From positions 2,325,615 through 2,389,614 of the forward strand of contig NZ_CP087598.1 of NCBI RefSeq assembly GCF_020990385.1: a stretch of 64,000 nt of DNA, in the 5' to 3' direction. Origin of the DNA: Paracoccus sp. MA. GTDB taxonomy: Bacteria > Pseudomonadota > Alphaproteobacteria > Rhodobacterales > Rhodobacteraceae. The notes below the pieces were generated by a model. It ran no database searches, was not told the DNA's origin, and worked only from the letters and a program-made list of their open reading frames with translations. Of the stretch, positions 35,768 to 44,903 are shown one piece after another. The position numbers and the translations under genes are program-made. Every line of letters begins with the position of its first letter. The stretch's first letter is position 1.

Positions 35768-37342
35768 TTGCTGAAGCTGCAAGACTATTGGCGCGAACGA
35801 AGCGCAAGGCAGAGGGCCATTCTGGCCGCGGCCTTTCTGTTCACATTTGCCGCGATTGCCGGGCTTTCCTGGATGGCCAGCCGTCCCGGGATGGCGCTGC
35901 TCTATTCCGGCCTCGACCCGCAGCAATCCGGCGCGGTGATGGCCGCGGTCGAGAAGTCTGGCGTCCCCTACGAGATCCGGGGCGATTCGATCTGGGTCGC
36001 GGAAAGCCGCCGCGACGCGCTGCGCATGACGCTTGCCGGCGAGGGGCTGCCTTCTGCCGGCGGCACCGGATACGAAATCCTCGACGGCATGTCGGGATTC
36101 GGCACCACATCGCAGATGTTCGATGCCGCCTATTGGCGCGCGAAGGAAGGCGAGCTTGCACGCACCATCCTGGCGCTGCCGAATGTCAAGGCGGCCCGCG
36201 TGCACCTGGCCGTCCCCCAGGGCCGCGGCTATCGGCGCGAGGCCGAGGCGACCGCCTCGGTGACGCTGACGACCGACGGCACGCCCATCAATCGCGGCCA
36301 GGCCAGGGCCCTGAAATTCCTGGTTTCCTCCGGCGTGCCGGGGATGTCTGCGGATCGGGTGGCCGTGATCGACAGCGAGCGGGGCGTGGTCTCGTCGGGC
36401 GAGGAATTCGCCGGCGAGGACCGTGAGGCCGACATGAAGCGCAATGTCGAGCGCATCCTGGCCGCGCATGTCGGCCATGGCAACGCCATCGTCGAGCTGC
36501 ATCTGGACGTGGTCAACGAATCCGAACTGCTGACCGAGCAGCGTTTCGACCCGCAGGAACGCGCACTGATCTCGCAGGAAAACGAGGAAACCGCCGATCA
36601 GAGCACCAACGCGCAGCAGGGCGTGGTCACTGCGGCCTCGAATCTGCCCGAAGGGCAGGGCAGTTCCGGCGATCAGAGCCGCTCCTCGCGGTCCGAAACC
36701 CGCCAGCGTTCGAATTTCGAGGTCAGCAGGGTCACGCGCGAGGTGACGCGCCAGCCTGGCGCGACCCGCCGCCTGACGGTGGCCGTTCTGGTCAACGGCG
36801 TCGCCCGACCGGGTGCGAATGGCGAAACCGCGCTGGTCCCGCGCGACGAGGCCGAGCTGCAGGCGATCCGCGAGCTGGTCGCCTCGGCCGTCGGCTTCGA
36901 CGAGGCGCGCGGCGATGCGATCACCGTGAAATCGCTGCCCTTCGCCACGCTGTCCGAGGCGGGCACCCTTGCCAGCACCGGCGGCTTCCTGTCCAGGCTG
37001 GACCTGAACGGCTTCATCCGCATCGCGCTGGTCGGCTTCTTCGCGCTGGCGCTGGCGGCCTTCCTGCTGCGCCCGCTGCTGAGGTCGAGGACCGGGGGCG
37101 GAGCGGCCCCGGCGGCGCTCGACAGGTCCGGGCCGCTGCCCGCCCTGGCGGCGGACAGGACCGCTGCCGATGCCGCGCCGGCGCCGGCCATTCCGAACGT
37201 CGTCCCCGAAATCGACTTCACGCCGATGGCCGCGGGCGACGCCGATCCGGTCGGACGGCTCAAGGAGCTGATGAAATCGCGCAAGGACGAAAGCCTGCAG
37301 ATCCTGTCGGGCTGGATCGAGAAGCGTGAGGATGCCGTATGA
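35768..37342 (+). CDS. fliF: Flagellar MS-ring protein FliF
   Basis: A 524-residue protein forming the MS ring in the inner membrane. The first helix is at about 17-36, the ring-building motifs follow (SGLDPQQSGAVMAAVEKSGV; ARVHLAVPQ), a second helix is near 415-435, and the C-terminal FliG-binding tail is short and Asp/Arg-rich. The only start upstream of helix 1 is TTG at 35768, behind a good GAAGGGGG; an in-frame TGA lies at 35744. The rare start may keep MS-ring synthesis low. Confidence 0.93.
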   Translation: MLKLQDYWRERSARQRAILAAAFLFTFAAIAGLSWMASRPGMALLYSGLDPQQSGAVMAAVEKSGVPYEIRGDSIWVAESRRDALRMTLAGEGLPSAGGTGYEILDGMSGFGTTSQMFDAAYWRAKEGELARTILALPNVKAARVHLAVPQGRGYRREAEATASVTLTTDGTPINRGQARALKFLVSSGVPGMSADRVAVIDSERGVVSSGEEFAGEDREADMKRNVERILAAHVGHGNAIVELHLDVVNESELLTEQRFDPQERALISQENEETADQSTNAQQGVVTAASNLPEGQGSSGDQSRSSRSETRQRSNFEVSRVTREVTRQPGATRRLTVAVLVNGVARPGANGETALVPRDEAELQAIRELVASAVGFDEARGDAITVKSLPFATLSEAGTLASTGGFLSRLDLNGFIRIALVGFFALALAAFLLRPLLRSRTGGGAAPAALDRSGPLPALAADRTAADAAPAPAIPNVVPEIDFTPMAAGDADPVGRLKELMKSRKDESLQILSGWIEKREDAV

Positions 37343-37899
37343 GACCCGCCGCACTTCGCCTCGACTCGTTCTCCTCGGGCCCTTCGGACGCCGCGCAGCT
37401 GGCCGCCGCGATGGCGCGGGACGGCGCCTTTCACGACGGCTACGAAAAAGGCCTGGCCGAAGGGCGCGAGCTCAGCCTCGATGCCCTGACCGGGGCCCTG
37501 GCCGATCTGCGCAAGGACCTGTCGGCGAGCCTTGAAAGGGAGGAAGCCCTGCGCCGGGAAATCCGCAACGCGCTGGTCCCCGTGCTGCATGCCGTCGTGG
37601 ACCTGCTGGGTCCACGCGCGGAAATGGAGCGGCTGCGTCTGGCCTTGGCGCAAGAGATGGCCCGTCTGATCGAACATGCCCCCGGCCGGGTTCTGACCAT
37701 CCGCTGTCCCGAAGACCTGCATCCCGACCTCGCCGACTGCCTTGCCCGGGCCGGGCTGGCGGATGCGCGGATCGAGCCCCCGGCTGCCGGCCAGGACCTG
37801 GTCGAGCTGGCCTCGGGCCAGGGCGCGATCACCTTCGACCCTTCGCTCGTCACCGCCGCGCTGAAATCCATCATTGACGACATCAAGACCGAGGAATGA
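37339..37899 (+). CDS. fliH: FliH-like flagellar export ATPase regulator
   Basis: A 186-residue protein with a helical N-terminal half containing GYEKGLAEGREL and a C-terminal alpha/beta part ending in a FliH-like fold (ITFDPSLVTAALKSIIDDI). FliH binds and restrains the ATPase FliI and links it to FliN. ATG overlaps the fliF stop by 4 bases. No fliI is in the window. FliH proteins diverge strongly, so the call leans on position as well as pattern. Confidence 0.75.
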   Translation: MRPAALRLDSFSSGPSDAAQLAAAMARDGAFHDGYEKGLAEGRELSLDALTGALADLRKDLSASLEREEALRREIRNALVPVLHAVVDLLGPRAEMERLRLALAQEMARLIEHAPGRVLTIRCPEDLHPDLADCLARAGLADARIEPPAAGQDLVELASGQGAITFDPSLVTAALKSIIDDIKTEE

Positions 37900-38159
37900 T
37901 CATGGACGATCTCGCCAGCCTGATTGCAACCGACCAGATCCAGGTGGAAATCACCATCCGGCTGGGCGGCACGCAGCTTTCCGTGGCCGAGCTTTCCCGC
38001 CTGCGGCCGGACGATGTCCTGACACTGGATCAGGACATGTCCGACGGGGTCGAGATCTGCGTCGGCGACCGGGTCATTGCCCGCGGCGAACTGGTGTCGG
38101 GCGACGAGACCGACAACCGGCTCTGCGTCCGCATCCTTGGTCCGGCCAGCGCATCGTGA
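37896..38159 (+). CDS. fliN: Flagellar C-ring protein FliN
   Basis: An 87-residue SpoA-domain protein of the switch complex: VEITIRLGGTQLSVAELSRL and GDRVIARGELV are typical. At 87 residues it is nearly only the SpoA domain, as in other Rhodobacterales. ATG at 37896 overlaps the fliH stop; a second ATG at 37902 is possible. Confidence 0.9.
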   Translation: MIMDDLASLIATDQIQVEITIRLGGTQLSVAELSRLRPDDVLTLDQDMSDGVEICVGDRVIARGELVSGDETDNRLCVRILGPASAS

Positions 38160-38881
38160 TCCGGCTGCTTCTTGTCCTTGCGGCCTTGTTCCTGCCCCAG
38201 GCCGCGGCGGCGCAGGACCTGCCGCTGTTCGACACGGCGGGGCTCGACGCGGTCGCTGGCGGGGTCGGGCGGCATGCGGTCACGCTGCTGGCGGTGATGA
38301 CGGCGCTGTCTCTGGCACCCGGCATCGCCATCATGGTGACCTGCTTTCCCTTCATCGTGACGGTGCTGTCGATCCTGCGGCAATCGCTGGGCCTGCAGCA
38401 ATCGCCGCCAAACATGCTGATCGTCAGCCTGGCGATGTTCCTGACCTGGTTCGTGATGAGCCCGGTGCTGACCGAGGCCTGGAACGTCGCCGGCGCGCCG
38501 CTGCGCGACGGCCGGATCAGCGTCGAGCAGGCCTTCGAGCGCGGCATCGTGCCCTTCCGCGGCTTCATGGAGATCAGGACCGATCCCGGCATGCTGGCCG
38601 CCCTGGCCGAGGTCGCGCCCGATCCCGAGGCGCCGCCCGACCGGCTGTCGGTGCTGATCCCCGCCTTCATGCTCAGCGAGATCCAGCGCGCCTTCGAGAT
38701 CGGCTTCCTGGTCGCGCTGCCGTTCCTCATCATCGACCTGGTGGTCTCGGCGGTGCTGATGTCGATGGGCATGATGATGGTGCCTCCGGTCATGGTCGCG
38801 CTGCCCTTCAAGCTGGCGTTCTTTGTCGTCGTCGACGGCTGGGGCATGATTGCGGCCGCGCTGGTGCGAAGTTATCAATAG
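38156..38881 (+). CDS. fliP: Flagellar export gate protein FliP
   Basis: A 241-residue channel protein. A cleavable signal peptide (LLLVLAALFLPQAAAA-QD) is followed by the FliP blocks PPNMLIVSLAMFLTWFVMSP, IPAFMLSEIQRAFEIGFL and MSMGMMMVPPVMVALPFKL. GTG start at 38156 overlaps the fliN stop (GTGA). fliQ does not follow, unlike many operons. Confidence 0.94.
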   Translation: MIRLLLVLAALFLPQAAAAQDLPLFDTAGLDAVAGGVGRHAVTLLAVMTALSLAPGIAIMVTCFPFIVTVLSILRQSLGLQQSPPNMLIVSLAMFLTWFVMSPVLTEAWNVAGAPLRDGRISVEQAFERGIVPFRGFMEIRTDPGMLAALAEVAPDPEAPPDRLSVLIPAFMLSEIQRAFEIGFLVALPFLIIDLVVSAVLMSMGMMMVPPVMVALPFKLAFFVVVDGWGMIAAALVRSYQ

Positions 38882-39083
38882 CAGGCCGCCCGGCCGGGTC
38901 CGGGACCGGAATCCGCCAAGACCAAGACCCGGCGGGGCGGGCCAGGGCGGAATGCGGCCGTGCCGACAGCCGACGGCGAAAATCGGCCGGGCGGGGCCTG
39001 GTGTCCGCAAGGTCACTGCGCCCGGGGGCTTTTCAGGAGCGCGGGATTTGGGCATCGGATGGGAAACGGACGACGGGATAGCC

Positions 39084-40148
39084 ATGCCACGCCTGACCAT
39101 GCTGATCTTTGCAGCGCTTCTGCTGGCCGCGCCGGTCCGGGCCGAGACGGCGCTGCCGGTTGAGTTCGTGCAGGTCCAGCGGACCGAGCTGACCTTCGAC
39201 GCCGCCCTGGCCGGGACGATCCAGGCCAAGGACAGCGTCGATATCGGCTTCCGCCTGGGCGGGCGCGTCACCGAGGTGCTGGTGCGCGAGGGCGACCACG
39301 TCGCCGAGGGCCAGGCCCTGGCGCGGACCGATCCGCTGCAGCAGGAACAGGCGCTGCGCGTGGCGCAGGCGGGGGTCGCCTCGGCCGAGGCGGCCGAAGC
39401 CCAGGCCCGCCAGGCCCTGGAGCGCGCCCAGGCGATGCTGAATCGCGGCGTGGGCACCCGCGCGGCGCTGGATGCCGCAAGCCAGGCGCTGTCGGCGGCC
39501 AGCGGCGGCCTGGCGCAGGCCCGCTCTGCCCTGGGCCAGGCGCAGCGCGCGCTGGAGGACACGGTGATCCGGGCCCCCGCGGATGCCATCGTCACCGCCC
39601 GCCGGGCCGAGCCGGGCCAGATCGTGGGCGCGGCGCAGGCGGTGATCTCGCTGGCTTCGGCGACGGGACGCGAGGCGGTGTTCCAGACCCCCGACACGCC
39701 GCTGCTGCGCGGCGCGATCGGCGCGCCGGTGACGCTGACCGGCATCGATCTTGCCGATCTGGATATGCGGGCGCGGGTGACCGAGATCGCGCCCCTGGTC
39801 GATCCGGCCACGGGCTCGGTCACGGTGCGGGCCGAGATCGAGGATGCCCCGCCGACCGCCAGCCTGCTGGGCGCGGCGGTGCGGGGGGCGGTGCATTTCC
39901 CGGCCGGCACCGGCATCGCCGTGCCCTGGACCGCGCTGACCGCCGCGGATGGGAAACCGGCCGTCTGGCTGGTGGGGGACGACGGCCGCGTCTCGCTGGC
40001 CTCGGTCCAGATCGAGCGTTTCGCCAACGGCACGGTGATCCTGCGCGCCGGCATCGAACCCGGCCAGACCGTGGTCGGGGCCGGATCGCAGCTGCTCTAT
40101 CCCGGCCGCGAGGTCGCGGACGCATCCAAACCGTCGAGGCAGGAATGA
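39084..40148 (+). CDS. RND efflux periplasmic adaptor, first copy
   Basis: A 354-residue membrane fusion protein. A signal peptide ends at PVRA-ET (about residue 20). Barrel-sandwich half motifs (DSVDIGFRLGGRVTEVLVRE and later VIRAPADAIVTARRAEPGQ) flank a helical hairpin of about 90 residues rich in Ala and Gln. It links the inner-membrane pump to an outer-membrane channel, which is not encoded here. It overlaps the second adaptor by 4 bases. The 202 bases before it hold no gene. Confidence 0.88.
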   Translation: MPRLTMLIFAALLLAAPVRAETALPVEFVQVQRTELTFDAALAGTIQAKDSVDIGFRLGGRVTEVLVREGDHVAEGQALARTDPLQQEQALRVAQAGVASAEAAEAQARQALERAQAMLNRGVGTRAALDAASQALSAASGGLAQARSALGQAQRALEDTVIRAPADAIVTARRAEPGQIVGAAQAVISLASATGREAVFQTPDTPLLRGAIGAPVTLTGIDLADLDMRARVTEIAPLVDPATGSVTVRAEIEDAPPTASLLGAAVRGAVHFPAGTGIAVPWTALTAADGKPAVWLVGDDGRVSLASVQIERFANGTVILRAGIEPGQTVVGAGSQLLYPGREVADASKPSRQE

Positions 40149-41245
40149 TGCGCAAGACCCTGGTCCCGGCATTTCTGGCGCTGACCCTGCTGGCTGGCAC
40201 GGCAGCGGGCTTCACCCTGCCCTGGCGCAAGCCGCCCGCCCAGCCCGAGGCGGCTCCGCGCCCCGTGGTCAGCACCCTGGTCAGCGACGCCCAGGCCGCC
40301 GGGCATTCCGTTCCCGGGGTGATCGCGGCCCGGATCGAGGTCGCCCTGGGCTTCCAGACCCTGGGCCGCGTCACCGCGCGCAATGTCGATATCGGCGATG
40401 TGGTCCGCCAGGGCGATGTGCTGGCCACGCTGAACCCGGACGATCTTCAGGGCGATGTCCGCGCCGCCCAGGCGGCGGTCGAGGCGGCGCAGGTGGAGCT
40501 GCGCACCGCCCAGGCCAGTGCCGAGCGCACCCGCGCGCTGGCCCGGCGCAACGTCGCCTCGACCGCGCAGCTGGAACAGGTCGAGCGCGCCCTGGCCGCG
40601 GCGCAGGCGACCGAGCAGCAGGCCCAGTCCGAGCTGATCCGCGCCCGCGACGCCGAAGGCTTCGCGGAAATGCGCGCGCCTTTCGACGGGGTGATCAGCG
40701 CGGTCTTCGCCAATGCCGGCGCCGTGGTCAGCGCCGGCGAGCCGGTGCTGCGGCTTTCGACCCAGGACGGAATCGAGGCGGTGATCGACCTGCCCGATAC
40801 CGTGCTTTCCCGCGTCGGGCCGGGGGACCCCTACGAGGTCTGGTCGGAAAACGAGCCCGAGCGCATCCTTCCGGCCACCGTCTCGCAGATCGAGCCGGTC
40901 GCCGATGCCGTGACCCGGACCCGGCGCATCCACCTGGCGCTTGGCGAGGACGCCGACCTGCGCCTGGGGGCGCTGGTGCGTGCCCGGCCCGCCGGCGCCG
41001 CCGCCGCGCGGCTGGTCCTGCCCGAGGCCGCGATCCTGCAGCGCGACGACGGCGCGCATGTCTGGGTGGTCAGCCGCGAGGGCGACCAAGGCACCGTCTC
41101 GCTGCGCCGGATCGAGGTCCTGGGCCCGCCGATCGGCCGGAGCGTCACCGTCGCCTCGGGTCTGTCCCCGGGCGAGGAGGTGGTGATCCGCGGCATCCAT
41201 TCCCTGACCGAGGGCCAATCCGTGGGACCAGGCGTGACACCATGA
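40145..41245 (+). CDS. RND efflux periplasmic adaptor, second copy
   Basis: A 366-residue membrane fusion protein, paralogous to its neighbour but more divergent. Signal peptide near residues 1-25, lipoyl half-motifs VALGFQTLGRVTARNVDIGD and EMRAPFDGVISAVFANAGA around an Ala-rich hairpin, and a beta-barrel and MP domain to the end. Two tandem adaptors probably assemble as a mixed hexamer with the pump encoded next. Overlaps both neighbours by 4 bases. Confidence 0.88.
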   Translation: MMRKTLVPAFLALTLLAGTAAGFTLPWRKPPAQPEAAPRPVVSTLVSDAQAAGHSVPGVIAARIEVALGFQTLGRVTARNVDIGDVVRQGDVLATLNPDDLQGDVRAAQAAVEAAQVELRTAQASAERTRALARRNVASTAQLEQVERALAAAQATEQQAQSELIRARDAEGFAEMRAPFDGVISAVFANAGAVVSAGEPVLRLSTQDGIEAVIDLPDTVLSRVGPGDPYEVWSENEPERILPATVSQIEPVADAVTRTRRIHLALGEDADLRLGALVRARPAGAAAARLVLPEAAILQRDDGAHVWVVSREGDQGTVSLRRIEVLGPPIGRSVTVASGLSPGEEVVIRGIHSLTEGQSVGPGVTP

Positions 41246-44200
41246 CCCGACGCGGCTTCAATCTTTCCGACTGGGCGCTGCACCACCGTTCGCTGGTGTG
41301 GTTCCTGCTGATCGTCTCGATGGTCGCCGGCACGCTGAGCTATCTGCGCCTCGGCCGCGAGGAGGACCCGAATTTCACCATCAAGATCATGGTGATCAGC
41401 GCCTCGCTGCCCGGCGCCACCATCGAGGACACGCTGAATCAGGTCACCACCCGGATCGAGACCAAGCTCGAGGAGCTGGACGAGCTGAAATTCACCCGCT
41501 CGGTCACCATGCCGGGCCAGTCGGTCGTCTATCTGGAGCTGGACCCGACCATCCGCGGCCCGCAGGTCCCCGAGGTCTGGAAGCGGGTCCGCAACATGAT
41601 GTCGGACATCCGCCCGGAATTCCCCCAGGAATTCCAGGGCTTCCAGTTCAACGACGATTTCGGCGACGTCTTCGGCAATATCTACGCCTTCACCTCGGAC
41701 GGCTTCACCCAGCGCGAGCTGCGCGACCGGGTCGAGGACATCCGCAAGCAGGTCCAGGCGCTGCCCATGGCGGGCAAGACCTCGCTGCTGGGGGTGCGCA
41801 AGGAACAGATCTATCTGGAATTCTCCTCGGCGCGGCTGGCCTCGCTGGGGCTGAACCACAACCAGGTGGTGCAGACGCTGGCGGTGCAGAACGCCATCTC
41901 GCCCTCGGGGATCGTGCAGGCCGGGCCCGAGCAGGTGCTGGTGCGCGTCGGCGGCCAGTTCGACGACGCGGCCTCGATCGCGGCGGTGAACCTGCGGGTC
42001 GGCGACCGCTTCTTCAACATCGGCGACGTGGCGACCGTGCAGCGCGGCTACGAGGACCCGCCCAGCGCGCTGTTCCGCTATAATGGCAAGCCGGCCATCG
42101 GCCTGCAGATCGGCATGCGCGACGGCGGCAACATCCTGGAATTCGGCCAGGAGGTCGATGCGCTGATGGCCGAGGTGGCGCGCGGCCTGCCCATCGGCAT
42201 CGAGATGGCCAAGTTCGCCGACCAGCCGCATGTGGTGGACGAGGCGGTCGGTCATTTCGTCCAGGCCCTGGTCGAGGCGGTGGCCATCGTGCTGCTGGTC
42301 AGCTTCGTCAGCCTGGGCCTGCGCGCCGGGCTGGTGGTGACGCTGACCATTCCGCTGGTTCTGGCGATCACCTTCGTGATCCTGGACGTCTATGGCATCA
42401 CCCTGCAGCGCATCTCGCTCGGGGCGTTGATCATCGCGCTGGGGCTGCTGGTCGACGACGCGATGATCGCCATCGAGACGATGATCTCGCGGCTCGAGGT
42501 CGGCGACAGCCTGGAGAGCGCCGCCAGCTACGCCTGGAGTTCCATCGCCTTCCCGATGCTGACCGGCACGCTGGTCACGGTGGCGGGCTTCATCCCCATC
42601 GGGCTGAACAGCTCGGCGGCCGGCGAGTTCACCTTTTCGCTGTTCGTGGTGATCGCGGTCTCGCTGATCGTCAGCTGGATCGTGGCGGTGCTGTTCGCGC
42701 CGCTTCTGGGCGTCACCATGCTGCCCGCGACCATGGCGCACAAGCCGGAGCGGCCGAGCTGGCTCAGGCGGCAGTTCCACGGCCTGCTGCTTTGGGGGAT
42801 GCGGCGCAAATGGCTGACCATCGCCATCACCATGGCCGTCTTCGGCGCCTCGGTGGTCGGCATGCGCTTCGTCGAGCAGCAGTTCTTCCCGACCTCGGAC
42901 CGGACCGAGATCATCCTGGACGTGACCGAACGCGCCAATGCCTCGATCGCCAAGACCGATGCCGACATGGCCAGGATCGAGGCGATGCTGGCCGAGGAAC
43001 CGGACGCGCTGTTCTGGACCACCTATGTCGGCCGCGGCGCGCCGCGCTTCGTGCTGTCGATGGATGTGCCGACCCCCGGCCCCTATATGGGCCAGATCGT
43101 GATCCAGACCCCGGATCTGGCGGCGCGCGACCGGCTCAAGGCGCGGCTGGTCGAATTCGGCCAGCGCGAGCTGATCGGCACCGACCTCTATGTCAAGAAT
43201 CTCGAGATCGGGCCGCCGGTCGGCAAGCCGGTGCAATACCGCGTCTCGTCGCCCGACCTGGACCAGGCGCGCGACGCGGCGCGAGAGCTTGCCGCGCTGC
43301 TGGCGACCGAGCCGCGGCTGCGCGACATCGCGCTGGACTGGAACGAGCCCGCCCGGGTGGTGCGGCTGCAGGTGAACCAGGACCAGGCGCGCCGGCTGGG
43401 GCTGACGAACGAGGATATCTCGGGGGCGCTGTCGGGCACGTTCAACGGCCGCACCATCACCCAGCTGCGCGACGGGATCTTCCTGATCGACGTCACGGCG
43501 CGCGGTTCGCAGGCGGATCGCGAATCGCTGGAATCGATCCAGAACCTGCAGCTGGCCACGCCCACCGGCATGCCGATCCCGCTCGCCTCGCTGGCGCAGC
43601 TGGAATACGATACCGAACAGCCGCTGATCATGCAGCGCGACGGGTTGCCGACGGTGACGGTCAAGGCCGATATCGCCAGCAAGGACCAGCCGGCCACGCT
43701 GGTCGAGGCGCTGGCCGACAAGGTCGCGCGCTTCCAGGCCGGATTGCCCCCCGGCGTCCGGGTGACGGTGGGCGGCACGGTCGAGACCTCGGCCGAAAGC
43801 CAGGAGCCCATCGCCGCGGTAGTGCCGATCATGCTGCTGATCATGGCGGCCCTGGTCATGGTGCAGATGCAGGGCTTCCGGCTGTCCTTCATCGTCTTTG
43901 CCGCCGCGCCGCTGGGACTGATCGGCGTGGTGGCGGCGCTTCTGCCCTTCGGCGTGCCGATGGGCTTCGTCGCCATCCTGGGCATCCTGGCGCTGATCGG
44001 CATCCTGATCCGCAATTCGGTCATCCTGGTGCACGAGGTGCAGGAACTGATCGCGCGCGGCCATGCCAGATGGGACGCGGTTTTCGAGGCTTCGGACAGC
44101 CGCGCCCGCCCGATCCTGCTGACGGCGGCGGCTGCCAGCCTGGCGCTGATCCCGATCTCGCGGCAGGTGTTCTGGGGGCCGATGGCCTTTGCCATGATGG

Positions 44201-44337
44201 GCGGCATCATCGCCGGCACGCTGGTCACGCTGATCTTCGTCCCGGCGCTTTATTGCGCGGTCTTCGGCGTGCGCCCGCCCGAAGGCGACCCGATGCCCAG
44301 CCCCGAGGACCGCGCCCGCGCCGCCGCGCATGAATGA
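41242..44337 (+). CDS. RND-family efflux pump
   Basis: A 1031-residue inner-membrane proton-drug antiporter of the HAE1/AcrB type. Twelve membrane helices with two large periplasmic loops are apparent; the proton-relay acidic pair lies in LLVDDAMIAIE (Asp405, Asp406). The ending SPEDRARAAAHE is hydrophilic and cytoplasmic. Substrate is not predictable. No regulator of the TetR or LysR type sits beside the operon. Confidence 0.92.
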   Translation: MTRRGFNLSDWALHHRSLVWFLLIVSMVAGTLSYLRLGREEDPNFTIKIMVISASLPGATIEDTLNQVTTRIETKLEELDELKFTRSVTMPGQSVVYLELDPTIRGPQVPEVWKRVRNMMSDIRPEFPQEFQGFQFNDDFGDVFGNIYAFTSDGFTQRELRDRVEDIRKQVQALPMAGKTSLLGVRKEQIYLEFSSARLASLGLNHNQVVQTLAVQNAISPSGIVQAGPEQVLVRVGGQFDDAASIAAVNLRVGDRFFNIGDVATVQRGYEDPPSALFRYNGKPAIGLQIGMRDGGNILEFGQEVDALMAEVARGLPIGIEMAKFADQPHVVDEAVGHFVQALVEAVAIVLLVSFVSLGLRAGLVVTLTIPLVLAITFVILDVYGITLQRISLGALIIALGLLVDDAMIAIETMISRLEVGDSLESAASYAWSSIAFPMLTGTLVTVAGFIPIGLNSSAAGEFTFSLFVVIAVSLIVSWIVAVLFAPLLGVTMLPATMAHKPERPSWLRRQFHGLLLWGMRRKWLTIAITMAVFGASVVGMRFVEQQFFPTSDRTEIILDVTERANASIAKTDADMARIEAMLAEEPDALFWTTYVGRGAPRFVLSMDVPTPGPYMGQIVIQTPDLAARDRLKARLVEFGQRELIGTDLYVKNLEIGPPVGKPVQYRVSSPDLDQARDAARELAALLATEPRLRDIALDWNEPARVVRLQVNQDQARRLGLTNEDISGALSGTFNGRTITQLRDGIFLIDVTARGSQADRESLESIQNLQLATPTGMPIPLASLAQLEYDTEQPLIMQRDGLPTVTVKADIASKDQPATLVEALADKVARFQAGLPPGVRVTVGGTVETSAESQEPIAAVVPIMLLIMAALVMVQMQGFRLSFIVFAAAPLGLIGVVAALLPFGVPMGFVAILGILALIGILIRNSVILVHEVQELIARGHARWDAVFEASDSRARPILLTAAAASLALIPISRQVFWGPMAFAMMGGIIAGTLVTLIFVPALYCAVFGVRPPEGDPMPSPEDRARAAAHE

Positions 44338-44461
44338 GGCAGGGCGCGAGGATCAGGCAGATTGCCGTGCGGGCCGCCGCCCAGGCCCGAAGCCGGAGCA
44401 GCGGCGCATCTTCGCGCTTATCGCACAGAGCGGACAGCGGCGCGAAGGCCGGCCCGGCGTG

Positions 44462-44499
44462 AAAACGCCCCTGGCCGCGCCGAGCCCGGGCCGGGGGCG
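44462..44499 (-). terminator. Intrinsic terminator of the recQ operon
   Basis: Arms CGCCCCTGGCC (44466-44476) and GGCCGGGGGCG (44489-44499) pair over 11 bp with one G-T wobble. On the minus strand the stem is followed by TTTTC. It lies 142 bases beyond the stop of the last minus-strand gene. The rest of 44338-44640 holds no recognised gene. Confidence 0.6.
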
Positions 44500-44640
44500 T
44501 CGCGTCATGCCGGGAATATGGCTCCGGCCTCCATCCGGTCCGATGCGCGGTGTCGGGAAAAATCCCCAGCCGGGGACGCGCATTATCCAAGATGATGGGC
44601 GCCATCCTCGGAATGCCTTAAGCATTGGTTCCGAAGTCCA

Positions 44641-44886
44641 TCAGCCCTGAGGAAGCGGAAAAGGCGTTCCCGGAGACATCGCCAGATCCGACTGGGCATC
44701 GAAGCGGCAGAGGGCGACGCCACGGCCGGATGGCTCGACCGCCGCTGCCCGTAGGGCCGTCCGAGACGCAAAGCCGGAGATCGCCGCCGCGAAATCGCCT
44801 GCATGGGCCCACAGAAGCCGCATCCCCTCTGCTACGCCATCGCCCGCGGCCCGGCGACGCGCCCCGTGCTGCCGAAAAGCCGGCAT
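44641..44886 (-). CDS. Small protein downstream of recQ
   Basis: An 81-residue protein of unknown family. An AGGAGG ribosome binding site lies 4 bases before the ATG at 44886, and the gene starts 17 bases after the recQ stop. The sequence alternates basic and small residues (WAHAGDFAAAISGFASRTAL) with no membrane segment. Support is the ribosome binding site and the following terminator. Confidence 0.45.
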   Translation of the reverse strand: MPAFRQHGARRRAAGDGVAEGMRLLWAHAGDFAAAISGFASRTALRAAAVEPSGRGVALCRFDAQSDLAMSPGTPFPLPQG

Positions 44887-44903
44887 CGGGCCTCCTGCCC
44901 CGT

